A DNA stretch of 45,314 bases from a virus: positions 1-45,314 of IMG/VR virus record IMGVR_UViG_3300036866_000010; one strand, written 5' to 3'. How positions within the stretch are numbered: position 1 is the stretch's first letter; the number at the start of each line of letters is the position of its first letter. The notes under the pieces are model-generated. The model was not told the DNA's origin. It did no database searches and saw only the letters and a program-made list of their open reading frames with translations. A program made the position numbers and the translations under genes. Shown in pieces: positions 6,268-12,188 of this stretch.

Positions 6268-6968
6268 TATTTTTCCCTCTTGGCTTCGAGCATTTTAACG
6301 GCATTGTTGTATTTCACGGCGGGGAGGAAACAAACCTTTTCTACCTTCCAGTATGAGCAAAATTTGACTTCATCGGCTCCGACCTCTTTGATTAAAGCAA
6401 GGATGTTGTTGGTTTGTTCAGGGGTGATAACTTCCACCTTAGCTTCCTCTGCACTTTTGCCGTCATTATCCATCTCGCGGCTCGAAAGGCCAAGTATGGC
6501 ATAGAGGGTGTACCGCTCCAGATATGAGACAGTAGAACCGATAGCCTGGATTGAGTTCTTACTTCCGCTCGTATCGGGGTCAGATGAAAGGCTTGTTGAT
6601 TCAGAATGGCCGAGCCGATGGGTTACGGTACACTCAACGGTAATCAGCTTGCCGTCCTGCCGAGTTTTCCACTGGTGAGAAAGGCCGAACTGCGAAAGAA
6701 GCGGCTGTATTGCCTCAATTGACTCCGACAACCCGGCATACTTGATATTGTGGCCGGTGCGAGTCTTAGCGATTGCAGGGGCTTTCTCTCGGAAATTAGA
6801 CATTGCTTCATTGTAGGCCTTACGCGCCTCGTTTGCCTCATAACGGAGTTGCAAGTCAAAAAGCTGTTGCATCTGCTCAATACTGGCGTTTGCCGCTGAT
6901 GCTCTTGCTATTAATGACATGGGCGTAATTGTTTCCGCTTCCACTGTTATCACTTCATTCTCTTTCAT
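6267..6968 (-). CDS. erf: Erf-family ssDNA annealing protein
   Basis: 233 aa from ATG 6968 (GAAAGGGGAAAGAGG before it). The Erf core includes RKAYNEAMSNF, IKYAGLSESIEAIQPLLSQ, SSDPDTSGSKNSIQAIGSTVSYLERYTL and a C-terminal acidic stretch. Erf promotes single-strand annealing and genome circularisation in P22. The terminal repeat of this genome is consistent with that need. It forms an overlapping operon with the exonuclease and NinB. Confidence 0.9.
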   Translation of the reverse strand: MKENEVITVEAETITPMSLIARASAANASIEQMQQLFDLQLRYEANEARKAYNEAMSNFREKAPAIAKTRTGHNIKYAGLSESIEAIQPLLSQFGLSHQWKTRQDGKLITVECTVTHRLGHSESTSLSSDPDTSGSKNSIQAIGSTVSYLERYTLYAILGLSSREMDNDGKSAEEAKVEVITPEQTNNILALIKEVGADEVKFCSYWKVEKVCFLPAVKYNNAVKMLEAKREK

Positions 6969-7095
6969 CCTCTTTCCCCTTTCTATCCTCTTCACACGCC
7001 ATGCAAGGGCAATCCCCTACATGGTCGATGTTACCGCATTCGCAATTCTGTTTGAGTTCGTGGCATCTTCGGCATATCTGCCATGTGAGGTTCAT
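6955..7095 (-). CDS. 46-aa Cys-rich mini-protein
   Basis: ATG 7095 behind GAGGAG, overlapping the upstream stop (ATGA) and ending inside the Erf start region. Eight cysteines arranged CRRCHE, CECG, CPC and AC suggest a compact zinc-binding protein. Both overlaps indicate translational coupling within the recombination operon. Function unknown. Confidence 0.6.
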   Translation of the reverse strand: MNLTWQICRRCHELKQNCECGNIDHVGDCPCMACEEDRKGKEDERE

Positions 7096-7334
7096 TCTTC
7101 CGGCTCCTCGATACTACAAATGTGCGGCATCACGTTCACTTCAAACTTGTCATCTATCCGCCGCAACTTGGAAATGAGGGGCGCGGTACACTGAGCACAG
7201 ACGGCGGTGATTTCAAATTCAACGGCATTGACAAAGTTATTATTCCAAGTGTTTTTACCCTTTGAGTGATTGTTATCCCGGCAGAGTTCTACGCCCTTTT
7301 CGTCGGCGTAATGGCGGTGGCAGTCGCATTTCAT
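7092..7334 (-). CDS. Cys/His-rich hypothetical protein
   Basis: 80 aa, ATG 7334 behind GGGGGAAG. N-terminal CDCHRHY with a His/Cys cluster and CAQC near residue 48 point to one or two zinc sites. Overlaps the next small gene by ATGA. Function unknown. Confidence 0.68.
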   Translation of the reverse strand: MKCDCHRHYADEKGVELCRDNNHSKGKNTWNNNFVNAVEFEITAVCAQCTAPLISKLRRIDDKFEVNVMPHICSIEEPEE

Positions 7335-7367
7335 TTCTTCCCCCTATTTGATTACCTTCTTGAGTGC

Positions 7368-7637
7368 TTAAACTGGTTTTTGCATGTTTTGGACTTCAAC
7401 TAGTTTGTTTTCTTCGTAACTTAGTTGCAGTCTGGACGACTCGACTTTTGATATTGCTCTTGTTAGAAGATATGAATGAGCATCCTCCCACGAATTGTGA
7501 TAATCTCTGTCTTTAAGGTTTTTTATTTCCCTGCCGGTGCCGCGCCGAGGAGGTATGTAATAACACTTTTCAGTTTCGCGGGTGACTTCTATTTGTTCGA
7601 TTGAATTCCGATAACTAGATGTTAGATATTTAATCAC
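7368..7637 (-). CDS. Conserved phage hypothetical protein
   Basis: 89 aa from GTG 7637, which overlaps the upstream stop (TAATGTG) and follows AAGGGGG. Short beta strands at the start (IEQIEVTRETEKCYYI), a basic middle, then SWEDAHSYLLTRAISKV. This beta-beta-helix pattern with a WEDA..YL motif is common among unassigned early phage proteins. It follows the ribbon-helix-helix regulator in the same unit. Confidence 0.68.
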   Translation of the reverse strand: MIKYLTSSYRNSIEQIEVTRETEKCYYIPPRRGTGREIKNLKDRDYHNSWEDAHSYLLTRAISKVESSRLQLSYEENKLVEVQNMQKPV

Positions 7638-7638
7638 A

Positions 7639-7791
7639 TTACACCCCCTTGAATTCGCTGTCTCTTGCTCTCGCAATAAAGTAAGCGTCGATTGCCCTGC
7701 GGATGATTTCAGAGATTGAAAGCCCCGTTGTTTTCCTTTCCTCCAGAATCCTCTTGTCGTACTCCTTCGGTAAACTAATCGTTCTGTTCAT
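7639..7791 (-). CDS. Ribbon-helix-helix (CopG/Arc-type) repressor
   Basis: 50 aa from ATG 7791 behind CGGGAGG. A short beta strand (MNRTISLPKEYD) followed by two helices ending in GLSISEIIRRAIDAYFIA is the RHH fold; the turn residues TGLSIS are typical. Such proteins bind DNA as dimers at repeated short sites. Two copies of ATCATACAC lie in its own promoter, so autoregulation is likely. Confidence 0.85.
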   Translation of the reverse strand: MNRTISLPKEYDKRILEERKTTGLSISEIIRRAIDAYFIARARDSEFKGV

Positions 7792-7829
7792 TTGTTCCTC
7801 CCGTCTGGTAAAATGTAAATCATGCAAGT

Positions 7830-7858
7830 ATCATACACGGCCAGTATTGCAAAGTCAA
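7830..7858 (-). promoter_or_regulatory. Consensus sigma70 promoter for RHH regulator unit
   Basis: Minus strand: TTGACT (7853-7858), 17-nt spacer, TATGAT (7830-7835). It faces the RHH gene and would drive the leftward recombination and replication block. Confidence 0.82.
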
Positions 7859-7873
7859 TAATAAATCATACAC
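7830..7873. promoter_or_regulatory. Direct repeat operator ATCATACAC
   Basis: ATCATACAC occurs at 7830-7838, overlapping the -10 element, and at 7865-7873, just upstream of the -35. The 35-bp spacing brackets the promoter. Probable RHH-binding sites. Confidence 0.55.
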
Positions 7874-7887
7874 ACATGATAAAAAAA

Positions 7888-8013
7888 CTACCGCTCCCGC
7901 CATTTCAACGAGGCGATAAATCTTGACGCTACCCTCTCCAACAATATCCCCGCCGCCGCGCCAATAATAGCGAGGCCCAGGACCTCAAGGTACCATATCA
8001 AGTAGTCAGTCAT
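7888..8013 (-). CDS. 41-aa single-pass membrane protein
   Basis: ATG 8013 behind GGAGGACTGGAAGCC, overlapping the previous stop (ATGA). One hydrophobic segment (YLEVLGLAIIGAAAGILL) is followed by a basic tail (RFIASLKWRER), predicting N-out/C-in topology. It lies immediately upstream of the RHH promoter. Function unknown. Confidence 0.6.
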   Translation of the reverse strand: MTDYLIWYLEVLGLAIIGAAAGILLERVASRFIASLKWRER

Positions 8014-8132
8014 GGCTTCCAGTCCTCCTTATCCGCCTTGGGTGGAAACAGTTCTAGGGCAACAATATAGAGTGTAATTAAGGCAACTAACCCAACAAAA
8101 GCCCATGCGTAGAACTCAGCGAATGTCATCAT
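8010..8132 (-). CDS. 40-aa single-pass membrane protein
   Basis: ATG 8132 (or 8129) behind AAGGAAGG. One hydrophobic helix (AWAFVGLVALITLYIVALELF) and a charged C-terminus. It forms an overlapping pair with the next membrane mini-gene and overlaps the zinc-finger gene upstream. The pair might act together at the inner membrane. Confidence 0.6.
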   Translation of the reverse strand: MMTFAEFYAWAFVGLVALITLYIVALELFPPKADKEDWKP

Positions 8133-8304
8133 TGTGCCTTCCTTTCCTAATCCGAGATACCCGCAACGGTTCACACGCGGGATGATTATCTATGCAATCC
8201 CGACAGATGGTAGCTGTTTCCATGTTGGGAAGGGTGAAGCCCTCTTTTATGCCGGTCACAGCTTTGCAGAATTGACAGACCTTTTTGGCGTGATAGTATT
8301 TCAC
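8116..8304 (-). CDS. Zinc-finger mini-protein
   Basis: 62 aa, GTG 8304 behind GGAGGTCACTT. Two CxxC pairs (CQFC near residue 10, CRDC near 34) with a conserved helix between them and a basic tail. Family unknown. Likely a single zinc-ribbon. Confidence 0.7.
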   Translation of the reverse strand: MKYYHAKKVCQFCKAVTGIKEGFTLPNMETATICRDCIDNHPACEPLRVSRIRKGRHNDDIR

Positions 8305-8326
8305 AAGTGACCTCCGTGTCGTTTGA

Positions 8327-8575
8327 TTATTCCTTGATTACCCAAACCTCCCCGGCTAATTCCGACAATTGATAAGTGTAAACCCCCCTGCGAAGGATGC
8401 GACAGGTTACGGGGATACTGTTCTGGCGAAGCTTTGCCATGATTGAATTAACAGCGCATACATCGGCATCCCTTACTATCCGGCGCGTGGTATACTCGTC
8501 ACCATCGGAGAGTAGAGCGAATACCCTTTGAAGTCGGGGGCTAGCGTCGAATCTGGCGGCGTGAATTGTTCCCAT
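8327..8575 (-). CDS. Putative winged-helix DNA-binding protein
   Basis: 82 aa, ATG 8575 behind GGAGGGAC. Residues ~12-65 (LQRVFALLSDGDEYTTRRIV...VCAVNSIMAKLRQN...RRGVYTYQL) follow the helix-helix-helix-wing pattern of small winged-helix domains that read phage or host operators. Function unproven. Confidence 0.6.
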   Translation of the reverse strand: MGTIHAARFDASPRLQRVFALLSDGDEYTTRRIVRDADVCAVNSIMAKLRQNSIPVTCRILRRGVYTYQLSELAGEVWVIKE

Positions 8576-8600
8576 GTTGTCCCTCCGTGATGGTTAATGA

Positions 8601-8738
8601 CTAATCAATCCAGGTCTTAGATTCCCTTAACAGCCCGTCCCTGATCTGCTCAACTGGCGTGATTTCGCCTCTTGCTATCAGGTCGGCTATTTCCTCCGGT
8701 GTCAAACTTCGGGCGGGCTCGAAGATGTATTCGGTCAC
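8601..8738 (-). CDS. 45-aa hypothetical protein
   Basis: GTG 8738 behind GGAGGG, TAG at 8601-8603. The acidic peptide has a helical LTPEEIADLIARGEIT motif reminiscent of short phage adaptor peptides. Not recognised further. Confidence 0.58.
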   Translation of the reverse strand: MTEYIFEPARSLTPEEIADLIARGEITPVEQIRDGLLRESKTWID

Positions 8739-8762
8739 TTTCCCTCCTTCCCCTGAGAGGGG

Positions 8763-8906
8763 CTAATTTCTGTTACAGTGGATATTGTTGCAAATTTTCC
8801 TACCTGATGGCATTCGGTTTAGCCGCTTACCGCATTTTTTACAGTATCCGCAAAACTCACAGAACACAGCGGCATAGTAAAGGACCCTGTATTTGATACG
8901 CAGCAT
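8763..8906 (-). CDS. 47-aa zinc-ribbon mini-protein
   Basis: ATG 8906 behind GGGGGAG, TAG at 8763-8765. Basic, with CEFCGYCKKCG and C-N-N-I-H-C, a dense metal-binding set. It follows a GC hairpin at the preceding gene end and is followed by a CCCCT/AGGGG hairpin. Function unknown. Confidence 0.6.
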   Translation of the reverse strand: MLRIKYRVLYYAAVFCEFCGYCKKCGKRLNRMPSGRKICNNIHCNRN

Positions 8907-8936
8907 CTGCTCCCCCTCCCCCGGTCATGCCGGGGC

Positions 8937-9167
8937 TTATTTTGTCATTCGCTCTTCGATTGCCTTCCATGTCGGCTCATATTCGGGCCAATCAGATTCA
9001 ACAACAACACAATGAAGTGGTTTTTTGCCTGACTTTTCTCTAAACCACGCGATAGTTTCCATCAAATCCCTCGCTCGGTTCAAAAATTTCTCGCCAAAAT
9101 AGGGAATAGAAATAATATCGCTGATCTTCAGGACTATGTACCGCTCTTCTCGCTTAAACTCTACCAT
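8937..9167 (-). CDS. Hypothetical phage protein
   Basis: 76 aa; ATG 9167 lies six bases after AAAGGAG, better placed than ATG 9173. It begins MVEFKREERYIVLKISDI, a pattern common in small phage proteins, and ends in an alpha helix with a WPEYEPTW segment. Function unknown. Confidence 0.68.
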   Translation of the reverse strand: MVEFKREERYIVLKISDIISIPYFGEKFLNRARDLMETIAWFREKSGKKPLHCVVVESDWPEYEPTWKAIEERMTK

Positions 9168-9196
9168 TTCCATCTCCTTTCTCTCCGGGGAGGGGG

Positions 9197-9457
9197 CTAC
9201 CAATCCTCGCCTTTGCCAATCTGTGCAATAATATCGCAGAGGCTTGCCTGTTCTGCCGCACCGTCAATCCCATTTATCATTACATCAAGCTGTTTAACAA
9301 GTCGATTATGGCTATCAATAACTTCTTGGTAATCTTTTACGGTTCGCAGTAAACCGGTAATTAGGTCGAATTCTTTTTGGTTTGGATAGTTTAGCCTGCT
9401 ATCGAAAGGCTTTTGCTTTATTATCCATTCCTGCGCTTCGCTAATATAGTTTCTCAT
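9197..9457 (-). CDS. Helical hypothetical protein
   Basis: 86 aa, ATG 9457 behind TTGGAGG. Helical throughout, with a likely coiled coil at residues ~35-65 (TVKDYQEVIDSHNRLVKQLDVMI). A stop and CTCCCC-GA-GGGGAG hairpin precede its ribosome site. Function unknown. Confidence 0.68.
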   Translation of the reverse strand: MRNYISEAQEWIIKQKPFDSRLNYPNQKEFDLITGLLRTVKDYQEVIDSHNRLVKQLDVMINGIDGAAEQASLCDIIAQIGKGEDW

Positions 9458-9487
9458 CTCTCATCCTCCAATCTCCCCGAGGGGAGG

Positions 9488-9664
9488 CTATGTCAGACCA
9501 ATATCCAGGGCGTTCATTACTTTCTGCCGGATGGTTTGCTCCAGATCAAAAAGCACCGATTGGGATATAACGATTTTGCCCTGCCCTAGTTTAACCCGAA
9601 GATCCCATACCGGATCGCTAATCCCTCGGCATATCGCGTCGATACGCTTTTTACTGATTTTCAT
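9488..9664 (-). CDS. 58-aa hypothetical protein
   Basis: Start ATG 9664, which follows GGAGAGAGGGAGGGG. A small basic protein of three short helices (MKISKKRIDAICRGISD, then FDLEQTIRQKVMNALDI). Upstream of its ribosome site is the 13-mer TTAATTTGACCCG (9693-9705, minus), also found before the next gene. Confidence 0.62.
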   Translation of the reverse strand: MKISKKRIDAICRGISDPVWDLRVKLGQGKIVISQSVLFDLEQTIRQKVMNALDIGLT

Positions 9665-9707
9665 GGTTTCCCCTCCCTCTCTCCCGCCGTAGCGGGTCAA
9701 ATTAATG

Positions 9708-9884
9708 TTATTTTGCTATCAGCCATGCCGCGAAAAACATCCCTGCCACCAATGCTGGTATAAACATGAATAGAGTAATAAATAGCGTCCCGATGATATG
9801 AACGCCGGGGTATACCCCAACGAAGTGCCATGATACAGCACCTATTACGAAAAAACATATAGTGCAAATGAGTATGTCTATCAT
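9708..9884 (-). CDS. 58-aa two-pass membrane protein
   Basis: ATG 9884 behind TGGAGAT. Two hydrophobic stretches (ILICTICFFVIGAVSWHFVG and the later IGTLFITLFMFIPALVAGMF) suggest a hairpin in the membrane, the layout of small phage-encoded inner-membrane effectors or pinholins. Too far from the lysis genes for a confident lysis role. Confidence 0.6.
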   Translation of the reverse strand: MIDILICTICFFVIGAVSWHFVGVYPGVHIIGTLFITLFMFIPALVAGMFFAAWLIAK

Positions 9885-9904
9885 TGTTCTATCTCCATAA
9901 CGGG

Positions 9905-10036
9905 TCAAATTAACAGCAAAACTAAAGTTATCCCCGCCACTCGGCAAAACACCTGATCGAAATCCTCCAGCCGGTAGATAAGGGCGAGTTCGGCGCGCTC
10001 AATGGCGTATTCGATATGCTCAACTAGGGCGGTCAT
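9905..10036 (-). CDS. 43-aa hypothetical protein with hydrophobic C-terminus
   Basis: ATG 10036 overlapping the previous stop (ATGA); its ribosome site is distant, so coupling is likely. The N-terminal helix is acidic/basic (EYAIERAELALIYRLEDF) and the C-terminus ends GITLVLLLI. The gene ends inside the 13-mer repeat. Modest support. Confidence 0.5.
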   Translation of the reverse strand: MTALVEHIEYAIERAELALIYRLEDFDQVFCRVAGITLVLLLI

Positions 10037-10248
10037 GGTTTATTGCCCGTTCCTCTTTCCGGGAGCGGCCACCATTCAGTTACAGTGATTGAGTTATTAT
10101 GCCCGATAATGCGCCACTCTTCCAATCCGTAGTAATACCGGCCTACCGCCATATTTTCCCATTCTGGCGAATTTATCAGAACCATGACAGACGGCTTAGA
10201 CGCTTTAGCGGTCCAATGCTCATCTTGAGCCAATTCAGGTAAGTTCAT
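10033..10248 (-). CDS. DUF551-like protein
   Basis: 71 aa, ATG 10248 behind GGGGGAGG. The C-terminal VTEWWPLPERG and the preceding GRYYYGLEEWRII are the DUF551 signature (VTHWMPLPEPP type), a family of short phage proteins of unknown role. It is coupled to the mini-gene after it. Confidence 0.7.
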   Translation of the reverse strand: MNLPELAQDEHWTAKASKPSVMVLINSPEWENMAVGRYYYGLEEWRIIGHNNSITVTEWWPLPERGTGNKP

Positions 10249-10284
10249 CTCCTCCCCCTTAGTCGGTAAGCGACCGGCGGCGCG

Positions 10285-10467
10285 TTAGGGCAGACAAATT
10301 CTGTCAGAGTTTATCCACTGCTCACCTGCTCCGACAAGAGGCTCGACCAAGTACTCAGTCCGCCCGAAATTGTAACGGGCATCGGTGATACGGACTTCAA
10401 TCCTGATTTTCTCCATGCTGATAACTGCGATAGTGCCTACTTTCTCCATCAGTTCTTTTGTACTCAT
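10285..10467 (-). CDS. Conserved phage hypothetical protein
   Basis: 60 aa, ATG 10467 behind TTGGAG. Mostly beta: VGTIAVISMEKIRIEVRITDARYNFGRTEYLVEP with a GAGEQWINSDRI end, a pattern I have seen in small phage proteins probably forming a beta barrel. A GC hairpin and the CCCTAACGCGCCGC end resemble a decayed attC core but do not complete one. Confidence 0.68.
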   Translation of the reverse strand: MSTKELMEKVGTIAVISMEKIRIEVRITDARYNFGRTEYLVEPLVGAGEQWINSDRICLP

Positions 10468-10510
10468 AATGGCTCCAATGCCGGATAAAGCCCCGGCTGG
10501 CGGTTGGTGG

Positions 10511-10666
10511 TTAGAGGTCTGCTATGATGTTGGCTTTCGTGGTATTCAGTATGTTGCGGAAGATAAAAGGCTTGATGCCGAACTCCTGAACCCTCCAAAG
10601 TTTAGAGAACCGGAACCCTGTAATTTTCAGTATCGGTGCTACTAACATTGCGTTAAAGTTTCTCAT
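10511..10666 (-). CDS. 51-aa basic protein
   Basis: ATG 10666 behind AAGGAGG and directly downstream of the promoter 10707-10735. Very basic with hydrophobic stretches (MLVAPILKITGFRFSKLWRV). Small early host-directed proteins often look like this, but no family is recognised. Confidence 0.62.
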   Translation of the reverse strand: MRNFNAMLVAPILKITGFRFSKLWRVQEFGIKPFIFRNILNTTKANIIADL

Positions 10667-10706
10667 TCCATCCTCCTTTTGTTTTTTTATTGTCGCTACA
10701 GCTATA

Positions 10707-10735
10707 GTTATACTGCTAGTTAATTGCATAGTCAA
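10707..10735 (-). promoter_or_regulatory. Consensus sigma70 early promoter
   Basis: Minus strand: TTGACT (10730-10735), 17-nt spacer, TATAAC (10707-10712), lying between gene 10740-10922 and gene 10511-10666. Confidence 0.8.
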
Positions 10736-10739
10736 GCAT

Positions 10740-10922
10740 TTATTTTGCATCAGGTGAAAATAATTCTTCCAGTTTCTCCCTCACCCTCTGGCTACCTATG
10801 GCGCGGAGGGCGGTCTTGAGGGCGGCTGATACACGTATCTGATAAATAACCGACTTCTCTTTCTGTACTTTGTTGGGAGTACCGGGTTTGCGCCCGGCTC
10901 CTGTTCTTGCGCCACCTCTCAT
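10740..10922 (-). CDS. Basic GRKPG-type DNA-binding protein
   Basis: 60 aa, ATG 10922 behind GGAG. The start MRGGARTGAGRKPGTPNKVQKEK is typical of basic N-terminal arms in small phage regulators; the rest (YQIRVSAALKTALRAIG...VREKLEELF) reads as ribbon-helix-helix. It lies just upstream of a strong promoter and could control it. Overlaps the previous gene. Confidence 0.68.
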   Translation of the reverse strand: MRGGARTGAGRKPGTPNKVQKEKSVIYQIRVSAALKTALRAIGSQRVREKLEELFSPDAK

Positions 10923-11191
10923 GCTTTCACTCCTTGTTTGTTGTGACTCGGTATTATTACAAAATCATTACCGCTGTTGGGATGTTTGCGTGTGAATACA
11001 GCTTTTCCGCAACTAGGACAAACCACTGCCACTAAATCAATGTCGCCCCTTTTTTTAGTTGTCCACCGAATACAGACTGGAGGAGAAATCCGGCTGAAAC
11101 AATAATTAGATGAAGGGCATTTATTTTTCTCCCGTAATTCTGCTTTCATTTTATTATCCGCTACCATTGCGTAATATTCTAATTTGTCCAT
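10919..11191 (-). CDS. Cys-rich hypothetical protein
   Basis: 90 aa from ATG 11191 behind GGGAGG. Cysteines fall in CPSSNYCFSRISPPVC and in a CPSCGKAVF ribbon, with a long basic helix first. The zinc-ribbon half suggests a nucleic-acid binding role. Overlaps the GRKPG gene by ATGA. Confidence 0.68.
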   Translation of the reverse strand: MDKLEYYAMVADNKMKAELREKNKCPSSNYCFSRISPPVCIRWTTKKRGDIDLVAVVCPSCGKAVFTRKHPNSGNDFVIIPSHNKQGVKA

Positions 11192-11201
11192 TTTATCCTC
11201 C

Positions 11202-11444
11202 CTAAAACCCGTTGATTGCCCAATCAAGGCACCAATCCATTACTTCCGCTTTCGTTCCATGCTTCCGGCCTGTTGTATTAGGCTCTGACGTAAATCCGGT
11301 CCATCCGTTTTCACTCGTTTTATGCATCCATGCTATAGGGCTTGACTGACTAGCCGCATACATGTTGACCATTTCGCCGTGGTTGTAAATTGTAATACCG
11401 TGTTCAGTCGCTTCCGCTTTTAGGCTTTTAAGTGTGCGTTTCAT
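11202..11444 (-). CDS. Hypothetical protein, first gene of leftward operon
   Basis: 80 aa from ATG 11444 behind AAAGGGGG; upstream in-frame starts lie in the promoter. Starts MKRTLKSLKAEATEHGITIY with a helix then a small alpha/beta fold containing WGFT-like and WCLDWA segments. First gene after the divergent promoter at 11483-11510. Function unknown. Confidence 0.7.
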   Translation of the reverse strand: MKRTLKSLKAEATEHGITIYNHGEMVNMYAASQSSPIAWMHKTSENGWTGFTSEPNTTGRKHGTKAEVMDWCLDWAINGF

Positions 11445-11482
11445 TTCATCCCCCTTTGTTCGTTGTTCCATCCTTTGATATA

Positions 11483-11510
11483 AATATACCACAGATTTAT
11501 CTATTGTCAA
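11483..11510 (-). promoter_or_regulatory. Main leftward early promoter
   Basis: Minus strand: TTGACA (11505-11510), 16-nt spacer, TATATT (11483-11488). Consensus -35 and near-consensus -10, facing the leftward gene block. Confidence 0.82.
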
Positions 11511-11582
11511 GCAACAAAATGAAGAAAAATGCAATTATTTTCAATTTTAATAATTCTGTTCAATCCCTGCACAACAATCCTG

Positions 11583-11611
11583 TTTACATGGGGGGATTAT
11601 AGGGCTATAAT
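11583..11611 (+). promoter_or_regulatory. Main rightward promoter
   Basis: TTTACA (11583-11588), 17-nt spacer with a G-rich run, then TATAAT (11606-11611). It lies ~70 bp from the leftward promoter, giving a divergent control region, and precedes the structured leader. Confidence 0.84.
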
Positions 11612-11626
11612 GCTGGGGAAATCAGG

Positions 11627-11697
11627 TGCAAGCTAATCTTACCCCGGCCAGGTTAAGAGAACAGGGGAGTTCATCCCTCCCCTCGCTTGCATTTTCT
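11627..11697 (+). ncRNA. Three-way-junction leader RNA / attenuator of the rightward operon
   Basis: Outer helix TGCAAGC (11627-11633)/GCTTGCA (11685-11691) encloses two hairpins: TCTTACC (11637-11643)/GGTTAAGA (11651-11658) with one bulge, and AGGGGAG (11663-11669)/CTCCCCT (11677-11683). The outer helix is followed by TTTTCT. It starts about ten bases after the predicted transcription start. It may be a factor-independent antitermination element (compare HK022 put sites), an attenuator, or a ligand-binding RNA; I cannot decide. Confidence 0.65.
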
Positions 11698-11722
11698 AGG
11701 ATGACCACGGAGGATGAAGCCG

Positions 11723-12076
11723 ATGGGGTTGTATTACTTGCCGTTCTGGTTGGAAGTCTGGTATAAGGATTACAAGGTTCAAGCTCTACCACGTAATACC
11801 CGCCTTATCCTCTACGATCTGCTGTTCATCATGTGGGACAAGGATATGTTTCTCGACAACGATGATGCCGCAATCAGCTACTATATGCGCATCACTCAGG
11901 AAGAGTGGATAGATGCTAAACGCATCCTCCTGAAGCATGGTTTCATAAAGACCATTTCAGCGGGGAAACGGCTCATTTCAGACCGACTTGCGGCAGAGTA
12001 TGACCGGGTGTTGGAAAACAAGGAATTGCAGAGTAACCGCGCAAAAAAGGGATGGACAACTCGTAAGAATCATTAG
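11723..12076 (+). CDS. DUF1376-like phage protein
   Basis: 117 aa; ATG 11723 is nine bases after GGAGG, better spaced than ATG 11714, which abuts it. Early part YYLPFWLEVWYKDYKVQALPRNTRLILYDLL and the middle (ITQEEWIDAKRILLKHGFI) follow DUF1376/replisome-organiser N-terminal winged-helix patterns. First gene after the rightward promoter and leader RNA. It could be a regulator or a second replication-type protein. Confidence 0.65.
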   Translation: MGLYYLPFWLEVWYKDYKVQALPRNTRLILYDLLFIMWDKDMFLDNDDAAISYYMRITQEEWIDAKRILLKHGFIKTISAGKRLISDRLAAEYDRVLENKELQSNRAKKGWTTRKNH

Positions 12077-12091
12077 ATATTTTCTGCTCAC

Positions 12092-12120
12092 CATATCATC
12101 AGCATATCATGGGCATATGC
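12092..12120. repeat. CATATCAT repeats before small terminase gene
   Basis: CATATCAT at 12092-12099 and 12103-12110, and an inverted pair GCATAT (12102-12107)/ATATGC (12115-12120). The AT-rich block 12077-12188 holds no gene. Near terS, so a packaging (pac) or regulatory site is possible. Confidence 0.42.
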
Positions 12121-12188
12121 TATAAGATAATATAAGACTTTATAGGCGTTAAAAGCTTCAAAATCTCTCCCCCAGAAAGGCGCACATT

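Noticed and set aside
10249-10290. Possible eighth attC-like site with GCCCTAACGCGCCGC on the minus strand
   Set aside because: A core-like end and a short GTCG/CGAC hairpin are present, but the second core reads TTAG-type without AAC and the stem is only four bases; too weak to call.
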